A DNA stretch of 64,000 nucleotides from JBMOKT01 sp049323895 (GTDB lineage Bacteria > Bacillota > Peptococcia > Peptococcales > BICA1-8): NCBI GenBank assembly GCA_049323895.1, contig JBMOKT010000012.1, forward strand, positions 40,243 to 104,242. Reading direction: 5' to 3'. The position numbers and the translations under genes are program-made. Position 1 is the stretch's first letter. Each line of letters begins with the position of its first letter. The notes under the pieces were generated by a model. That model saw only the letters and a list, made by a program, of their open reading frames with translations, was not told the origin of the DNA and ran no database searches. This document shows positions 8,065 to 16,296 of the stretch, piece by piece.

Positions 8065-9324
8065 CTAACACACCTCCCGAGGATCAATCATTGCTCCAGT
8101 TAATGCAGCCGCAGCCGCTGTAAGAGGTGAGGCTAAATAAAGTTCCGAATCCTGACTACCCATGCGACCAGTAAAGTTCCGATTAGTTGTAGCCAGTACT
8201 ACTTCCTTAGCACCAACTAAACCTCCATGATATCCGCCACAAGGTCCGCAGCCCGGAGTTATAATCATACCCCCAGCCCTTACTAATGCTTCCATAGTGC
8301 CATCTGCTAAAAGTTCTTCTAAAACCGTCTTCGAAGCGGGTAGTAAAACCAGTCTTACTCCTTTTGCCACCTTTTTGCCGGCAAGAAACTTTGCGGCTTC
8401 CCGAAAATCACTTGACCTTCCATTTGTACAGGAGCCTAATACTACCTGATCAACCTTTTTACCTTGCAACTGGCGGACAGGTACTACTTGATTAACCATA
8501 GGAGGATATGCTACTAAAGGTTCAAGTTGGTCAGCATCAAGTTCATATTCTTTAAAATATTCTGCACCTTTATCTGCCACAGCAGGTTCGTAGTTTCTTA
8601 TTCTAGGCCTCTTTGCAAGCCAAGTATCTAAAAGGCTGTCAGGAGGCATTAGAGCAGCTTTTGCACCTGCTTCAATACCCATGTTGCAAATAGTAAGACG
8701 CTCATCAATAGAAAGCTGGGGTATTAAGTTGCCAGAGAACTCTAAGGTGCGATAAATAGCCTGACGCAAACCTATTTGTTCAACGGTTCGCAAAGCCACA
8801 TCCTTTGCAGTAACACCAGGGGGGAGTGACCCACTCCAGTTAATACGAATGGTCTCAGGAACTCTAAACCAAATTTTACTGTAGGCGAGTATGCCTGCTG
8901 CTTCCGTGGAGCCAACCCCTGTGCCTAACGCATTAAGGGCCCCGTATGTACAACTGTGGGAATCAGTACCTACTGCTATTTCTCCGGGAAATACGTGTCC
9001 CTGTTCACACATGAGCTGATGACCGACTCCATCTCCTACTTCATAAAGGGTCAAGTCTTGCCCAGCCGCAAACTGACGCATCTTAATATGCATGTTTGCC
9101 GCTGCCTCCGTTGAGCTGGGGGAAAAATGATCCATTACCATGACTACATCAGTTCCAGGAAGAATTTTCTTTTTTTCAAATTTTTTAAATGCCTCTACCG
9201 TAGTAAAAGCATTACTATCATGGATCATTAATGCATTAACCGACACTGTTGCAAAATCACCTGCATAAAGGGATTTGCCGGCTTTGCGGCTCAATATTTT
9301 TTCCGCGATGGTCATGGGCTTCAT
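8065..9324 (-). CDS. LeuC-type hydro-lyase large subunit (copy 3)
   Basis: Large [4Fe-4S] subunit, 419 aa, third paralogue in 8 kb. Motifs: MDHFSPSST, VGTDSHSCTYGALN, GSCTNGRSSDF and TPGCGPCGGYHGG, with cluster cysteines intact. ATG at 9324 has GGAAGG upstream. It sits 8 bp behind the monomeric aconitase gene in an operon with racemase- and dehydratase-type genes. Identity between the three LeuC proteins looks moderate, so they are old paralogues or separately acquired, not recent duplicates. Confidence 0.88.
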   Translation of the reverse strand: MKPMTIAEKILSRKAGKSLYAGDFATVSVNALMIHDSNAFTTVEAFKKFEKKKILPGTDVVMVMDHFSPSSTEAAANMHIKMRQFAAGQDLTLYEVGDGVGHQLMCEQGHVFPGEIAVGTDSHSCTYGALNALGTGVGSTEAAGILAYSKIWFRVPETIRINWSGSLPPGVTAKDVALRTVEQIGLRQAIYRTLEFSGNLIPQLSIDERLTICNMGIEAGAKAALMPPDSLLDTWLAKRPRIRNYEPAVADKGAEYFKEYELDADQLEPLVAYPPMVNQVVPVRQLQGKKVDQVVLGSCTNGRSSDFREAAKFLAGKKVAKGVRLVLLPASKTVLEELLADGTMEALVRAGGMIITPGCGPCGGYHGGLVGAKEVVLATTNRNFTGRMGSQDSELYLASPLTAAAAALTGAMIDPREVC

Positions 9325-9331
9325 AGTTTAA

Positions 9332-11257
9332 TCAATCCTTCCGCTCCAGTTTGTTTTTAACATAATTTAATAAACCTCCCGCCAAGATAATTTCTATTTC
9401 CCTTCCGGATAAACTGCACTGGCTTTTAAAAGTAATCCCTTTTGACTGGTTAATAATAACTATGTTTTGTTTCCTAATCTGTTCTTGTACATCTTCAACT
9501 AAAAGTATATCACCAATAGAAATTCTATCGTAATCGGAACTATTGACAAAAGCAAGGGGAAGCACCCCATAGTTAATAAGATTTTTTCTGTATATTCTTG
9601 CAAAGGATTTTACTAATACAACCTTCATTCCAATGGACATAGGAACCATTACAGCATGTTCTCTGCTGGACCCCTGACCGTAATTTTCACCGCCGACAAC
9701 AACCCATGCCTTAGGCAGCTGGTCAATTTTTCCGGAAAATTCTTTGTCAACTCTAGAGAACACATAAGGAACAGAAGCTGGAATATTTGACCTTAAGGCT
9801 AACATATTTGCACCACCAGGTAAGATATCATCCGTACTTACATTATCACCCGCCAGCAGTGCGACTTGTAATTCTAAATTTTTTTTCAGAGGCTCACCTA
9901 CAGGCATAGGCTTTATATTTGGTCCTTTAATAACCACTTGATCCCCTTTCCAATTTTGAGCAGCAACAAATAAATTGCCATTATCAAATAAATCCTCCGG
10001 TATTTCAATTTCAGGGTAGATTCCCATTTCCCGGGGATCACTTATGTATCCAAATATTGCAGAAACTGCCGCAGTTTCCGGGCTGGCTAAAAAGACATTG
10101 GCATCCTTTGTTCCACTTCTCCCTTGATAATTTCTATTATAAGTCCTTAGGGAATTGGTTCCAGCTGCCGGTGCCTGCCCAACACCATTACAGGGACCGC
10201 AGGTCGCTTCCAAAATTCTAGCTCCTGCATCAACTAAGTCCTTTAATATACCGGTCTCTGACATCTTCGATAATATCCGGCGGGAACCAGGTGAAATAAC
10301 AAGGCTGACATTTTCAGCAACTTTTTTGCCTTTAAGGATACTTGCTGCTACTGCCATATCTTTATATGAAGAATTAGTACAACTGCCTATGGCCACCTGA
10401 AAAAGAGGAGTACCCGTTACTTCCGATACCTTTTTAACATTATCAGGACTGTGGGGCAGTGCTGCCATAGGTTCTATTTGGGAAAGGTCAATTTCTATTA
10501 TTTTCTCATATTGAGCATACAAATCAGCCTCTAATTCCACCCAGTCTTGTTCACGACCTAGGCTTTTTAAATAGGCAAAAGTTATTTCATCACTGGGGAA
10601 TAAGGAACTGGTAGCTCCCATTTCTGCACCCATATTGCAAATAGTGGCCCTTTCATAAACGGAAAGGGTTTTTACTCCTTCTCCGAAATATTCAAATACC
10701 TTTCCTACACCGCCTTTGACTGTTACATTTTTTAAAATAGTTAAAATTATATCCTTTGCCGAACTCCAGGGCGGAAGGCATCCGACCAATTTTACCCCAA
10801 CCACCTCGGGTTTAGGGACATAATAGGCTTCTCCGGCAATTGCCACGGCTACATCCAAACCTCCTGCACCGATACCCAGCATTCCGGCACCACCTGCAGT
10901 AGGTGTATGACTATCGGAACCTAGGAGTATACCGCCTGGCTTTACAAAGTTCTCCAAATGCACCTGATGGCAGATACCATTTCCCGGCCTAGACAAATGG
11001 GCACCTATTTTCTTAGCTATACCCTGCAGATATAGGTGATCATCCGGGTTTTTATTATCAATCTGCAAAGTATTATGGTCAAGATAACTAACAACAAAAG
11101 GTTTTACCTTATTCAGCCCCATAGCCTCCACCTGTAAAAATACAGGTGTCCCAGTAGCATCCTGTGTCAGTACCTGATCTGGAACCAATGCCAGTTCTTC
11201 TTCATTTATATCGATTCTATGGCTTATCAGTATCTTTTCAAATATATTAAGCCCCAT
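9332..11257 (-). CDS. Aconitate hydratase, monomeric short type
   Basis: Aconitase of about 641 aa, converting citrate and isocitrate or a close analogue through a [4Fe-4S] cluster. N-terminal catalytic part: YLDHNTLQ, LGSDSHTPTAGGAGMLGIGAGG, GSCTNSSYKDM, ATCGPCNG; C-terminal swivel: GDNVSTDDILPGG, GENYGQGSSREHA, SFARIYRKNLINYG. Length and order match the roughly 640-aa bacterial/archaeal aconitases rather than the 890-aa AcnA. ATG at 11257 is chosen because GGGAGGA lies 9 nt upstream and longer forms would overlap the preceding gene. Co-operonic with leuC3/leuD3. Confidence 0.9.
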   Translation of the reverse strand: MGLNIFEKILISHRIDINEEELALVPDQVLTQDATGTPVFLQVEAMGLNKVKPFVVSYLDHNTLQIDNKNPDDHLYLQGIAKKIGAHLSRPGNGICHQVHLENFVKPGGILLGSDSHTPTAGGAGMLGIGAGGLDVAVAIAGEAYYVPKPEVVGVKLVGCLPPWSSAKDIILTILKNVTVKGGVGKVFEYFGEGVKTLSVYERATICNMGAEMGATSSLFPSDEITFAYLKSLGREQDWVELEADLYAQYEKIIEIDLSQIEPMAALPHSPDNVKKVSEVTGTPLFQVAIGSCTNSSYKDMAVAASILKGKKVAENVSLVISPGSRRILSKMSETGILKDLVDAGARILEATCGPCNGVGQAPAAGTNSLRTYNRNYQGRSGTKDANVFLASPETAAVSAIFGYISDPREMGIYPEIEIPEDLFDNGNLFVAAQNWKGDQVVIKGPNIKPMPVGEPLKKNLELQVALLAGDNVSTDDILPGGANMLALRSNIPASVPYVFSRVDKEFSGKIDQLPKAWVVVGGENYGQGSSREHAVMVPMSIGMKVVLVKSFARIYRKNLINYGVLPLAFVNSSDYDRISIGDILLVEDVQEQIRKQNIVIINQSKGITFKSQCSLSGREIEIILAGGLLNYVKNKLERKD

Positions 11258-11273
11258 TATTAAGAATCCTCCC

Positions 11274-12365
11274 TTATACTTTATAAGCAGCAAGTCTTTC
11301 TTCATCAATTTCTAGTCCCAAACCTATGCCATCTGGAACGATAACTTGCCCATCACTAATTTTTAACCCTACTGCTACGTCATTCTTTATCCACTGGGGT
11401 GATTTTATTTCATTGTAGACCACATTGCCGGTTGAAGCTAAAAAATGAGCAGTGGCAGTATCCAGTAAGGTATTCTGCACAGTACAGCCAGCCATACAAT
11501 CCATATTTGCCGCTTCAGCCAGAGCAGCAATTTTTTTCGCAGGGTATAAACCCCCGGATTTAACCAGTTTTAGATTAAAAAGATCTACCGCCTGATATTT
11601 TATCAGACGAAGAGCATCACTTAAACTTTTTATACTCTCATCTGCCATTACCTCTACCTGGGGACAGTTGTTCTTGACAGCTATTAACCCTTCTATATCA
11701 TCCATATGTACAGGCTGTTCTATTACATTAACTCCTAGTTCGGCAAATTGTTGGGTTAAATATATTGCCTGCTTCCCTTTCCAGGCTTGATTGGCATCGA
11801 CCTTTAACGGTATGCCTTTAATTACCTTACTTACTGCTTCTACCCTTCGTAAATCCAAATCTGGATTAGGACCTACTTTAACTTTAAACTCTTGATAACC
11901 TAATTCTAACTGTTGTGCTGCCTTGGCAGCCGCCTCTTCCGGCGAAACTAGACCTATTAGATCAAAGGCGGGCATTTGTTTACGATACATTCCACCTAAA
12001 AGCTGAAAGACAGGCACTCCTAAATATTTTCCCATTAAGTCATATAAAGCAATATCAATTGCTGCCTTTGCCGCAGTATTACCTTTAATTGCATGATCCA
12101 TTTTATGGTGAATCTTCTCAAGGCTAAAGGGATCTTCTCCTAATACAGCAGGAATAAGTCTGTTCTTTAATACAGCAATTACTGTTTCCTGTGTTTCACC
12201 AGTAATATAGTATTTAGGGGCAGTTGCTCCGAAGCCTGCTGCATCTTCATCTGTAACAATTTTAATATAGATATCTTCAGTAATTTGATATCGTGTATGG
12301 GCACTGTGAATTTCGCCCCTCAATTCTAAATTTGTTTTATATACCTCAATGTTCTTAATTTTCAT
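11274..12365 (-). CDS. Enolase-superfamily enzyme, muconate cycloisomerase/epimerase subgroup
   Basis: Predicted Mg-dependent enzyme that abstracts a proton alpha to a carboxylate, 363 aa. The MLE-subgroup residues are all present: Lys161-x-Lys163, Asp190-x-Asn192, Glu216 in IEQP, Asp242 in MADES and Lys266. A lysine on each face suits racemisation/epimerisation or cycloisomerisation (muconate cycloisomerase, dipeptide epimerase, N-acylamino acid racemase). The start overlaps larA by 4 bp (ATGA), so translation is coupled. The hydroxy-acid neighbours suggest a carboxylic acid substrate; the exact one is unknown. Confidence 0.83.
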   Translation of the reverse strand: MKIKNIEVYKTNLELRGEIHSAHTRYQITEDIYIKIVTDEDAAGFGATAPKYYITGETQETVIAVLKNRLIPAVLGEDPFSLEKIHHKMDHAIKGNTAAKAAIDIALYDLMGKYLGVPVFQLLGGMYRKQMPAFDLIGLVSPEEAAAKAAQQLELGYQEFKVKVGPNPDLDLRRVEAVSKVIKGIPLKVDANQAWKGKQAIYLTQQFAELGVNVIEQPVHMDDIEGLIAVKNNCPQVEVMADESIKSLSDALRLIKYQAVDLFNLKLVKSGGLYPAKKIAALAEAANMDCMAGCTVQNTLLDTATAHFLASTGNVVYNEIKSPQWIKNDVAVGLKISDGQVIVPDGIGLGLEIDEERLAAYKV

Positions 12366-13630
12366 TCTTCCACCTCAAGAATTACTCCACAGAGGTCTGG
12401 TACTACTAAAACCTCCGCTCCTTTACCCTTTTTTGCAATTGCTGTATCAATAGCTTCTTGAACCTCAGTAAAAAACTGGATGGGCAGGTGGGGCATGTCA
12501 ATTTTACTGATGCCTTTACTGACAATAAAGATGTCAGCTTGCTCCATAACTCGATTTAAACGCCAAGCCTTCATAAAAGGAGTGCTAAAGGTTTGGTCTA
12601 AATCTTTAAAAGCTTCCGACATTTCTTCCCTAGTGCATTTCATTGCTTCTGCCCAGCGGGGTTCTCCCATGCCTAACGAACATTCTGCTACCATTATTAC
12701 TATACCGCCTTGTTTAACCGCAGGACTAACCCTGGTAAATCCTTTGCCTTCAGTTTGATAAAACTCCCTGTCCCGTGGATATCCCCCTGGATTGGCAATT
12801 AAAATATCTACTGGTTTTATTTTGTGGGTAACGTATTCCGCAAAAAATTTAGCACCTTCTCGATGAGCCGTAATAAAATGACCGGCAAATACTTTGGCAA
12901 TTTCCCTTTCCTCTGTATGAACAGTATTAACTATAAAATCAATACCGGGTTTGGAAGCAGCCTCTTCCAACTCCTCTCGAAAACGGTTCCCTTCTAAGCG
13001 TCCCAATTGGGAAGTGGGATGTCTAAACAATCTATGATGAATATAAACAGATTTTCTGCTGGAAATACCAGGCAGTATGTTTTTTGCTCCACCACTCCAG
13101 CCAGCCTGGTGGTGGGGGTCAATAGCACTGATAGATATTTTTATGTCGGCATCACAGTATGCTTTTAATACTTCAATGGGTGTACCTTGTTTTGTTGCAC
13201 CAAAGCTATAGTATGCTTCAGTGTTATCAGGCTCATTGCTGATAAATTTAATACGGTTCATTATATCCTGCCCTAAGAGTTCAATTCCTTCTTCTCTAGT
13301 GGCAGCATTATGCATACCTGTTGCCGCAATAATTGTTATATTTTCATCAGAGATACCACAATTATTTAGTTCTTCAATTACATTTTTAGCAACAGGTTCA
13401 ATAGGAACAGGTCTTGAACGATCAACGATTACTATTGCTGCTGTTTTTTTGCCTACAGCTAACTCTGAGAGTTTTTGAGTACCAATGGGATTGGCCAAAG
13501 CTCTTCTTATTTCCCCATCAGTATCTGCAACTGCCTTTAGTTCTTTTTTGCGCCTTAATATACCTGCTAAATTTGCTTCAGGAACATCTAAGTATATTTC
13601 CGATTTTCCATATGGTATATTTATTCTCAT
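12362..13630 (-). CDS. LarA-like nickel-pincer racemase/epimerase
   Basis: Member of the lactate racemase (LarA, DUF2088) family, 422 aa. Residues equivalent to the LarA centre are visible: Arg73 in DRSRP, His107 in TGMHNA, His173/174 in DPHHQ, Lys183 in SGGAKNILPG and His198/199. In LarA the Lys carries the pincer nucleotide and a His binds nickel. Homologues racemise or epimerise 2-hydroxy acids such as lactate, malate and sugar acids. Cofactor genes larB, larC and larE are not in this window, so the cofactor must come from elsewhere. Coupled to both neighbours by 4-bp overlaps. Confidence 0.85.
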   Translation of the reverse strand: MRINIPYGKSEIYLDVPEANLAGILRRKKELKAVADTDGEIRRALANPIGTQKLSELAVGKKTAAIVIVDRSRPVPIEPVAKNVIEELNNCGISDENITIIAATGMHNAATREEGIELLGQDIMNRIKFISNEPDNTEAYYSFGATKQGTPIEVLKAYCDADIKISISAIDPHHQAGWSGGAKNILPGISSRKSVYIHHRLFRHPTSQLGRLEGNRFREELEEAASKPGIDFIVNTVHTEEREIAKVFAGHFITAHREGAKFFAEYVTHKIKPVDILIANPGGYPRDREFYQTEGKGFTRVSPAVKQGGIVIMVAECSLGMGEPRWAEAMKCTREEMSEAFKDLDQTFSTPFMKAWRLNRVMEQADIFIVSKGISKIDMPHLPIQFFTEVQEAIDTAIAKKGKGAEVLVVPDLCGVILEVEE

Positions 13631-13923
13631 TGTTTTCCCCCCTTTAAGTCTCCTCTGCCTCTAATACTGCTTAAATTATGGGTATGTACATGCTCCCCTT
13701 TTTCAATATCTTTAGTTGCAACGCCTATTACTTCATTATATTTAATAATTTTTTCACCCTTTGCCAAATCGCTTAAAGCTATCTTATGCCCAAAAGGAAT
13801 ATTATTTTTAGCTGTTAATCGAATATCCTTTTTAATAACTCCACAAACCTCATTCATACTTACATCTTCTATAACAACAGCTACATTATCCTTAGCACCT
13901 AACATAATCCCCTTTTGTTCCAT
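13627..13923 (-). CDS. UxaA-type dehydratase small subunit (SAF domain)
   Basis: 98-aa stand-alone version of the SAF N-terminal domain of altronate/galactarate dehydratases. Visible: an N-terminal beta segment with DNVAVVIEDVS, a central IPFGHKIAL segment and the HVHTHNL end typical of the domain. It follows the large subunit by 23 nt and overlaps the larA start by 4 bp. Split SAF/large-subunit pairs include sulfolactate sulfo-lyase (SuyA/SuyB) and some sugar-acid or hydroxy-acid dehydratases; the sequence does not tell which. Confidence 0.85.
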   Translation of the reverse strand: MEQKGIMLGAKDNVAVVIEDVSMNEVCGVIKKDIRLTAKNNIPFGHKIALSDLAKGEKIIKYNEVIGVATKDIEKGEHVHTHNLSSIRGRGDLKGGKQ

Positions 13924-13946
13924 GATTATCCCTTCCCCCTTTATTT

Positions 13947-15098
13947 TTATACAGTCAGACCTATACGACTAATGGCAAATTCGCTATGTTTAAGAGCCTC
14001 AGACTTGGTAATTTTGCCCGATGCAACCTTAAGCAAAAAGGAGAATAAATGCTCTCCGGCTTCATCTATATCCATTTGGCCTTTTAAAACTGCTGATATA
14101 TCAAGATCGATATTTTCAGGCGCCGCACTTACTGTCCGATGATTCCCGGTAACTTTTATTACTGGTCCTAAAACATGTCCTACAGGATTTCCTTTTCCTG
14201 TTGTAAAAATTGTTATTTGGGCTCCACAGGCAAAAAATCCTGTATTAGACTCTGCTCCTGCAGGTGAAGAATACATGTGGTATAAACCTTTGCCTGCCGG
14301 CGCTTCGCCGTAACTTATAACCCTCTCAACAGGATGAGAACCTGCTTTGGCAATGTTGCCGAGAGCCTTTTCTTCAACGGTTGTTAATCCTCCCTCAATA
14401 TTATCAGGCTTAGGTTGATTGCCTCGGATATCTATCCCCAAACTCAGTACGTAATCCTCCACTTCTTTAACTATTTCCAACAGCCTTCTTCCTACTTCCG
14501 GACTGCTGCGACGGGCTAGAATATGCTCTGCCCCCATAATCTCTGCAGTTTCTCCAAAAATAGCTGTTCCACCAAGGTTTATCAGCTTATCACATACATA
14601 ACCGGTTGCCGGGTTGGCTACAATACCTGATGTTGCATCAGATGCACCACAATTAACAGCAATCAATAGTTTATCAATGGGTGCTTTTTCCCTTTTCAAC
14701 CCCGATGCTTCCACTAACATATCTAAAGCAATTCTGGCTCCCTGTTCAATAGCCTTAAGAGTACCCTGTCCCATAATAGTTACAATTTCAACTTTCTTAT
14801 TACTTTTTTCCCTGACCAGTTTATAAATTTTTTGGGCCTCAACGGGTTCCCAGGCAACTATTACTGCTCCATACACATTGGGGTTTAGTATGGTTCCAGC
14901 CAAGGTTCTGCTTTGCTGCCGGGCATCCGGTCCTATTTGCCCTCTGCCATAAGGGTGTATGACGGGATATACCCCATGTACGATTGAAGCAATAGCTTCC
15001 ACCACTGTATTCCCATATCCCTGTGCCGCAACAATTGCCACATGATTTCTCACTCCCACGGTACCGTTATCTCTTAAAAAACCATCAAAACTAATAAT
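13947..15098 (-). CDS. UxaA-type dehydratase large subunit, apparent ATT start
   Basis: C-terminal catalytic part of the altronate dehydratase/sulfolactate sulfo-lyase family, about 383 aa. Motifs: GVRNHVAIV, VNCGASDATSG, SSPAGAESNTGFFACGAQI. The first canonical start in frame is GTG at 15059, but homologous N-terminal sequence (FDGFLRDNGTVGVRNHV) extends upstream of it. No ATG, GTG or TTG exists between 15059 and the upstream stop. An ATT at 15098 lies 6 nt after GAGGGGAG (15105-15112) and about 35 nt after the sigma-54 start, so I place the start there. A miscounted T-run at 15075-15080 is the alternative. First gene of an 8-gene operon. Confidence 0.75.
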   Translation of the reverse strand: MISFDGFLRDNGTVGVRNHVAIVAAQGYGNTVVEAIASIVHGVYPVIHPYGRGQIGPDARQQSRTLAGTILNPNVYGAVIVAWEPVEAQKIYKLVREKSNKKVEIVTIMGQGTLKAIEQGARIALDMLVEASGLKREKAPIDKLLIAVNCGASDATSGIVANPATGYVCDKLINLGGTAIFGETAEIMGAEHILARRSSPEVGRRLLEIVKEVEDYVLSLGIDIRGNQPKPDNIEGGLTTVEEKALGNIAKAGSHPVERVISYGEAPAGKGLYHMYSSPAGAESNTGFFACGAQITIFTTGKGNPVGHVLGPVIKVTGNHRTVSAAPENIDLDISAVLKGQMDIDEAGEHLFSFLLKVASGKITKSEALKHSEFAISRIGLTV

Positions 15099-15141
15099 AA
15101 ATATCTCCCCTCTCAGTAATTTACAACCTAACTACTTGGAT

Positions 15142-15159
15142 ATGCAAAAATAATGCCAA
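15142..15159 (-). promoter_or_regulatory. Sigma-54 promoter of the uxaA-larA-acn operon
   Basis: Minus-strand sequence TTGGCATTATTTTTGCAT, with GG (complement of 15156-15157) and GC (complement of 15144-15145) 10 nt apart. It is the fourth such promoter in the island and sits about 45 nt before the apparent start codon. Confidence 0.83.
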
Positions 15160-15232
15160 TAGAAAAATTTCTTCCCTTGAACAAAATTTAGATATTTATT
15201 AAATTTTGGTATTAACACAATGAAATCTCCTA

Positions 15233-15249
15233 ACCTAATAGTTACCTAA
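15233..15249 (-). promoter_or_regulatory. Putative enhancer half-site pair
   Basis: ACCTAA at 15233 and ACCTAA at 15244, an exact 11-bp-period direct repeat (TTAGGT on the transcribed orientation), 75-90 bp upstream of the sigma-54 promoter. Same pattern as at 2560-2576. Confidence 0.55.
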
Positions 15250-15280
15250 ATAGAACCAAGAATTATTAGAAAAAACTTAT

Positions 15281-15316
15281 AAAGTTATACTTATTACCTT
15301 GTAAAAGTTATACTTT
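15281..15316 (-). repeat. Tandem AAAGT-N3-ACTTT palindromes, first of two copies
   Basis: AAAGTTATACTTA (15281-15293) and AAAGTTATACTTT (15304-15316) repeat with a 23-bp period around the core CTTATTACCTTGTAAAA. The same core and a degenerate form of both palindromes occur at 40307-40343, also upstream of a minus-strand gene. Either a regulator site or remains of a small repeat family. Confidence 0.5.
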
Positions 15317-15330
15317 CTTTAAGACCAAAA

Positions 15331-15366
15331 AAAATGCTTTGGCAGTAACTCTGCCAAAGCATTTTT
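15331..15366 (-). terminator. Terminator of the transporter-dapA operon
   Basis: Stem AATGCTTTGGCAG with loop TAACT, followed on the minus strand by eight T. It abuts the stop codon of the DapA-family gene. Confidence 0.92.
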
Positions 15367-16256
15367 TATATCAATTCTGCTTTTCTCATTATTTCGTCTA
15401 ATTTCAACTCTTCCTCTGCAGTTAATGGTAACAATGGTCTTCTTGTTGGTCCCCCTATATATCCTCTTTTTTCCATGACATATTTAAGTCCGGGTATACC
15501 ATAAGTACCGGTAACTGCATTATTCACAGGAATCATTTTCAATTGCAGTTCTTTTGCTTCTTCATTTTTCCCGGCATTATATAAATTATAAATTTCAAGG
15601 CATTTATCGGGGCAGCAGGTAGCTAAAGCCATCACTCCACCGTTGGCACCAAGAGCTAAGCCTGGGTATAATACACCTGCTGTTCCAACCAAAACGTTAA
15701 AGTCAGATGGAGACATAGAGATAATTTGGGCTAATTGAGTAATATTAGCAGCACTGTCTTTTATACCAACAATATTAGGGTGTTGGGCTAATTCAGCCAC
15801 CAAATCTGGTTCAAAGTTGATACCAGTATTTTTGGGGACATTGTAAAGAAGGATAGGAATATCTGCTGCATCAGCTACTGCATTAAAATGCGCCTTAAGT
15901 ACCTTTCTATTCATAGACCCCTTGTAAAAATTCGGGTTCACTATTAAGGCATAATTTGCACCTAATTTAGCAGATTTATTGGTTAATTCAATTGTATCTC
16001 GGGTTGTTTCACAACCTGCTCCAACTATTATTTTTTTCCCTGCTCCTGCATTTTCAATACAAACTTTTACTATTTCTAGTTTTTCTTGTTCATTCAAAAA
16101 TGCATATTCACCATTAGAGCCGAAAATAACATAACCCGCTAAATCTGTCTCATTCCATTTCTCAATATTTTTTTCTAATGCCAAAAAGTTAATGTTCTCC
16201 TGTTCATCAAAAGGTGTAGTAATAGGTGGATAAACACCTCTGATATCTATCTTCAT
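15366..16256 (-). CDS. DapA/NAL-family lyase or synthase
   Basis: Class I (Schiff-base) aldolase/dehydratase of the dihydrodipicolinate synthase/N-acetylneuraminate lyase family, 296 aa. Visible: VYPPITTPFD, GSNGEYAFL in place of the DapA GTTGE, YNVPKNTG with the catalytic Tyr, and Schiff-base Lys in VGIKDSAANI. ATG at 16256 is preceded by AAGGGGG; a longer frame would run through the GntR gene. Loss of GTTGE and the catabolic operon argue against lysine synthesis; 2-keto-acid aldolase or sugar-acid dehydratase activity is more likely. Last gene of the 10-gene transporter/ferredoxin operon. Confidence 0.87.
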   Translation of the reverse strand: MKIDIRGVYPPITTPFDEQENINFLALEKNIEKWNETDLAGYVIFGSNGEYAFLNEQEKLEIVKVCIENAGAGKKIIVGAGCETTRDTIELTNKSAKLGANYALIVNPNFYKGSMNRKVLKAHFNAVADAADIPILLYNVPKNTGINFEPDLVAELAQHPNIVGIKDSAANITQLAQIISMSPSDFNVLVGTAGVLYPGLALGANGGVMALATCCPDKCLEIYNLYNAGKNEEAKELQLKMIPVNNAVTGTYGIPGLKYVMEKRGYIGGPTRRPLLPLTAEEELKLDEIMRKAELI

Positions 16257-16296
16257 ATAGGTAACCCCCTTATAATGGTTGCCAATCTCATTTGCT

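Noticed and set aside
1105..9324. Leucine biosynthesis genes leuC/leuD
   Set aside because: Three divergent pairs in a catabolic, transporter-linked and sigma-54-controlled island, with no leuA/leuB/ilv partners of the usual order; only the fold family is supported.
15366..16256. dapA (lysine synthesis)
   Set aside because: The GTTGE motif is replaced by GSNGE and the gene sits in a transporter operon; a catabolic family member is more likely.
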